Assembly: GCF_030053395.1 (NCBI RefSeq)
Contig: NZ_JASGBH010000008.1
Location: forward strand, 62,001-126,000
Length of the DNA: 64,000 nt
Reading direction: 5' to 3'
Source of the DNA: Limnohabitans lacus
GTDB lineage: Bacteria; Pseudomonadota; Gammaproteobacteria; Burkholderiales; Burkholderiaceae_C
This document shows positions 63,859-64,000 of the stretch, one piece after another (position 1 is the first letter of the stretch; each line of letters begins with the position of its first letter). Position numbers and translations under genes: made by a program. Below the pieces are notes generated by a model. The model was not told the origin of the DNA, did not search any database, and saw only the letters and a program-made list of their open reading frames with translations.

Positions 63859-64000
63859 TTAATTGCCGACCGTCACATACACATGGCATGTGGGCTTGCT
63901 GATACGGTTGCCACGGCCTTTGGCGCGGGCGGTGAAACGCTTGAGCGTGGTGCCTTGCTCGACGTAGATGGTTTTCACCTTCAACTCGTCGATGTCGGCG
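63859..64000 (-). CDS. rplV: 50S ribosomal protein L22, N-terminus cut by window edge
   Basis: The last 46 codons and stop of L22 are present ([40 protein letters not shown], then YVTVGN). It continues beyond the right edge. It lies 12 bases upstream of rpsC, as expected in the S10 operon. Confidence 0.95.
   Translation of the reverse strand, partial: ADIDELKVKTIYVEQGTTLKRFTARAKGRGNRISKPTCHVYVTVGN

Overview
The window looks like part of the chromosome of a betaproteobacterium of the order Burkholderiales, probably family Comamonadaceae (Limnohabitans/Rhodoferax-like). This is inferred from the high GC content, the gene orders (mreBCD-mrdA divergent from gatCAB; atpIBEFHAGDC; DUF493-lipB-lipA; EIIA-HPr-EI), the DUF3567 and Bug-type proteins, and the protein sequences. 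No phage, insertion sequence, integrase or CRISPR array is visible. Both ends cut genes: a BNR-repeat protein on the left and rplV on the right.

Regions: (1) 1-4.2 kb, minus strand: a probable copper acquisition cluster with two DUF2946-like Cys/Met proteins flanking a PCuAC chaperone, a TonB-dependent receptor and a truncated BNR-repeat protein. (2) 4.3-7.9 kb, minus: a two-subunit molybdenum hydroxylase with its XdhC maturation factor. (3) 8.1-10.2 kb, plus: GST, a DksA/TraR-type zinc protein, a small conserved protein and a VOC protein. (4) 10.2-14.8 kb, minus: mreB-mreC-mreD-mrdA for rod shape, divergent from gatCAB (15-18.2 kb) for tRNA-dependent amidation. (5) 18.3-31.3 kb: catabolic and regulatory genes (FAH-family hydrolase/IclR pair, DUF3108 and DUF3567 proteins, AbrB-type permease, omega-aminotransferase, purU, LysR, GlcD-type oxidase, then MarR-FAD monooxygenase-DUF2783-Bug protein). 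(6) 31.3-31.4 kb: a cluster of REP-like hairpins. (7) 31.4-33.2 kb, minus: a biotinyl/carboxyltransferase fusion.

(8) 33.5-39.7 kb, plus: a type I secretion operon (TolC, LapB-like ABC, HlyD-type adaptor) followed by two unusual regulators, an HTH plus degenerate receiver protein and a membrane-anchored XRE-like protein. No secreted substrate is seen. (9) tRNA-Arg(CCG), a c5-type cytochrome and a tightly coupled three-gene minus-strand unit. (10) 42.6-49.9 kb, minus: the complete F1Fo ATP synthase operon. (11) 50.1-52.6 kb, plus: CopD-like protein, DUF493, lipB, lipA. (12) 52.6-56.9 kb, minus: PTS phosphotransfer proteins with an MFS carrier and a lipoprotein. (13) 57-61.4 kb: CoA-transferase, hydrolase, TlpA-like thioredoxin, cytochrome c', cytochrome b561 and a GNAT protein. 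(14) 61.4-64 kb, minus: peroxiredoxin and the end of the S10-type ribosomal operon (rplV-rpsC-rplP-rpmC-rpsQ).

The observations that most deserve follow-up are the copper cluster, the type I secretion operon with its pseudo-receiver regulator, and the dispersed REP-like hairpin family at 22.8, 30.2 and 31.3-31.4 kb. Functions are assigned by recognising motifs by eye; no database search was run.
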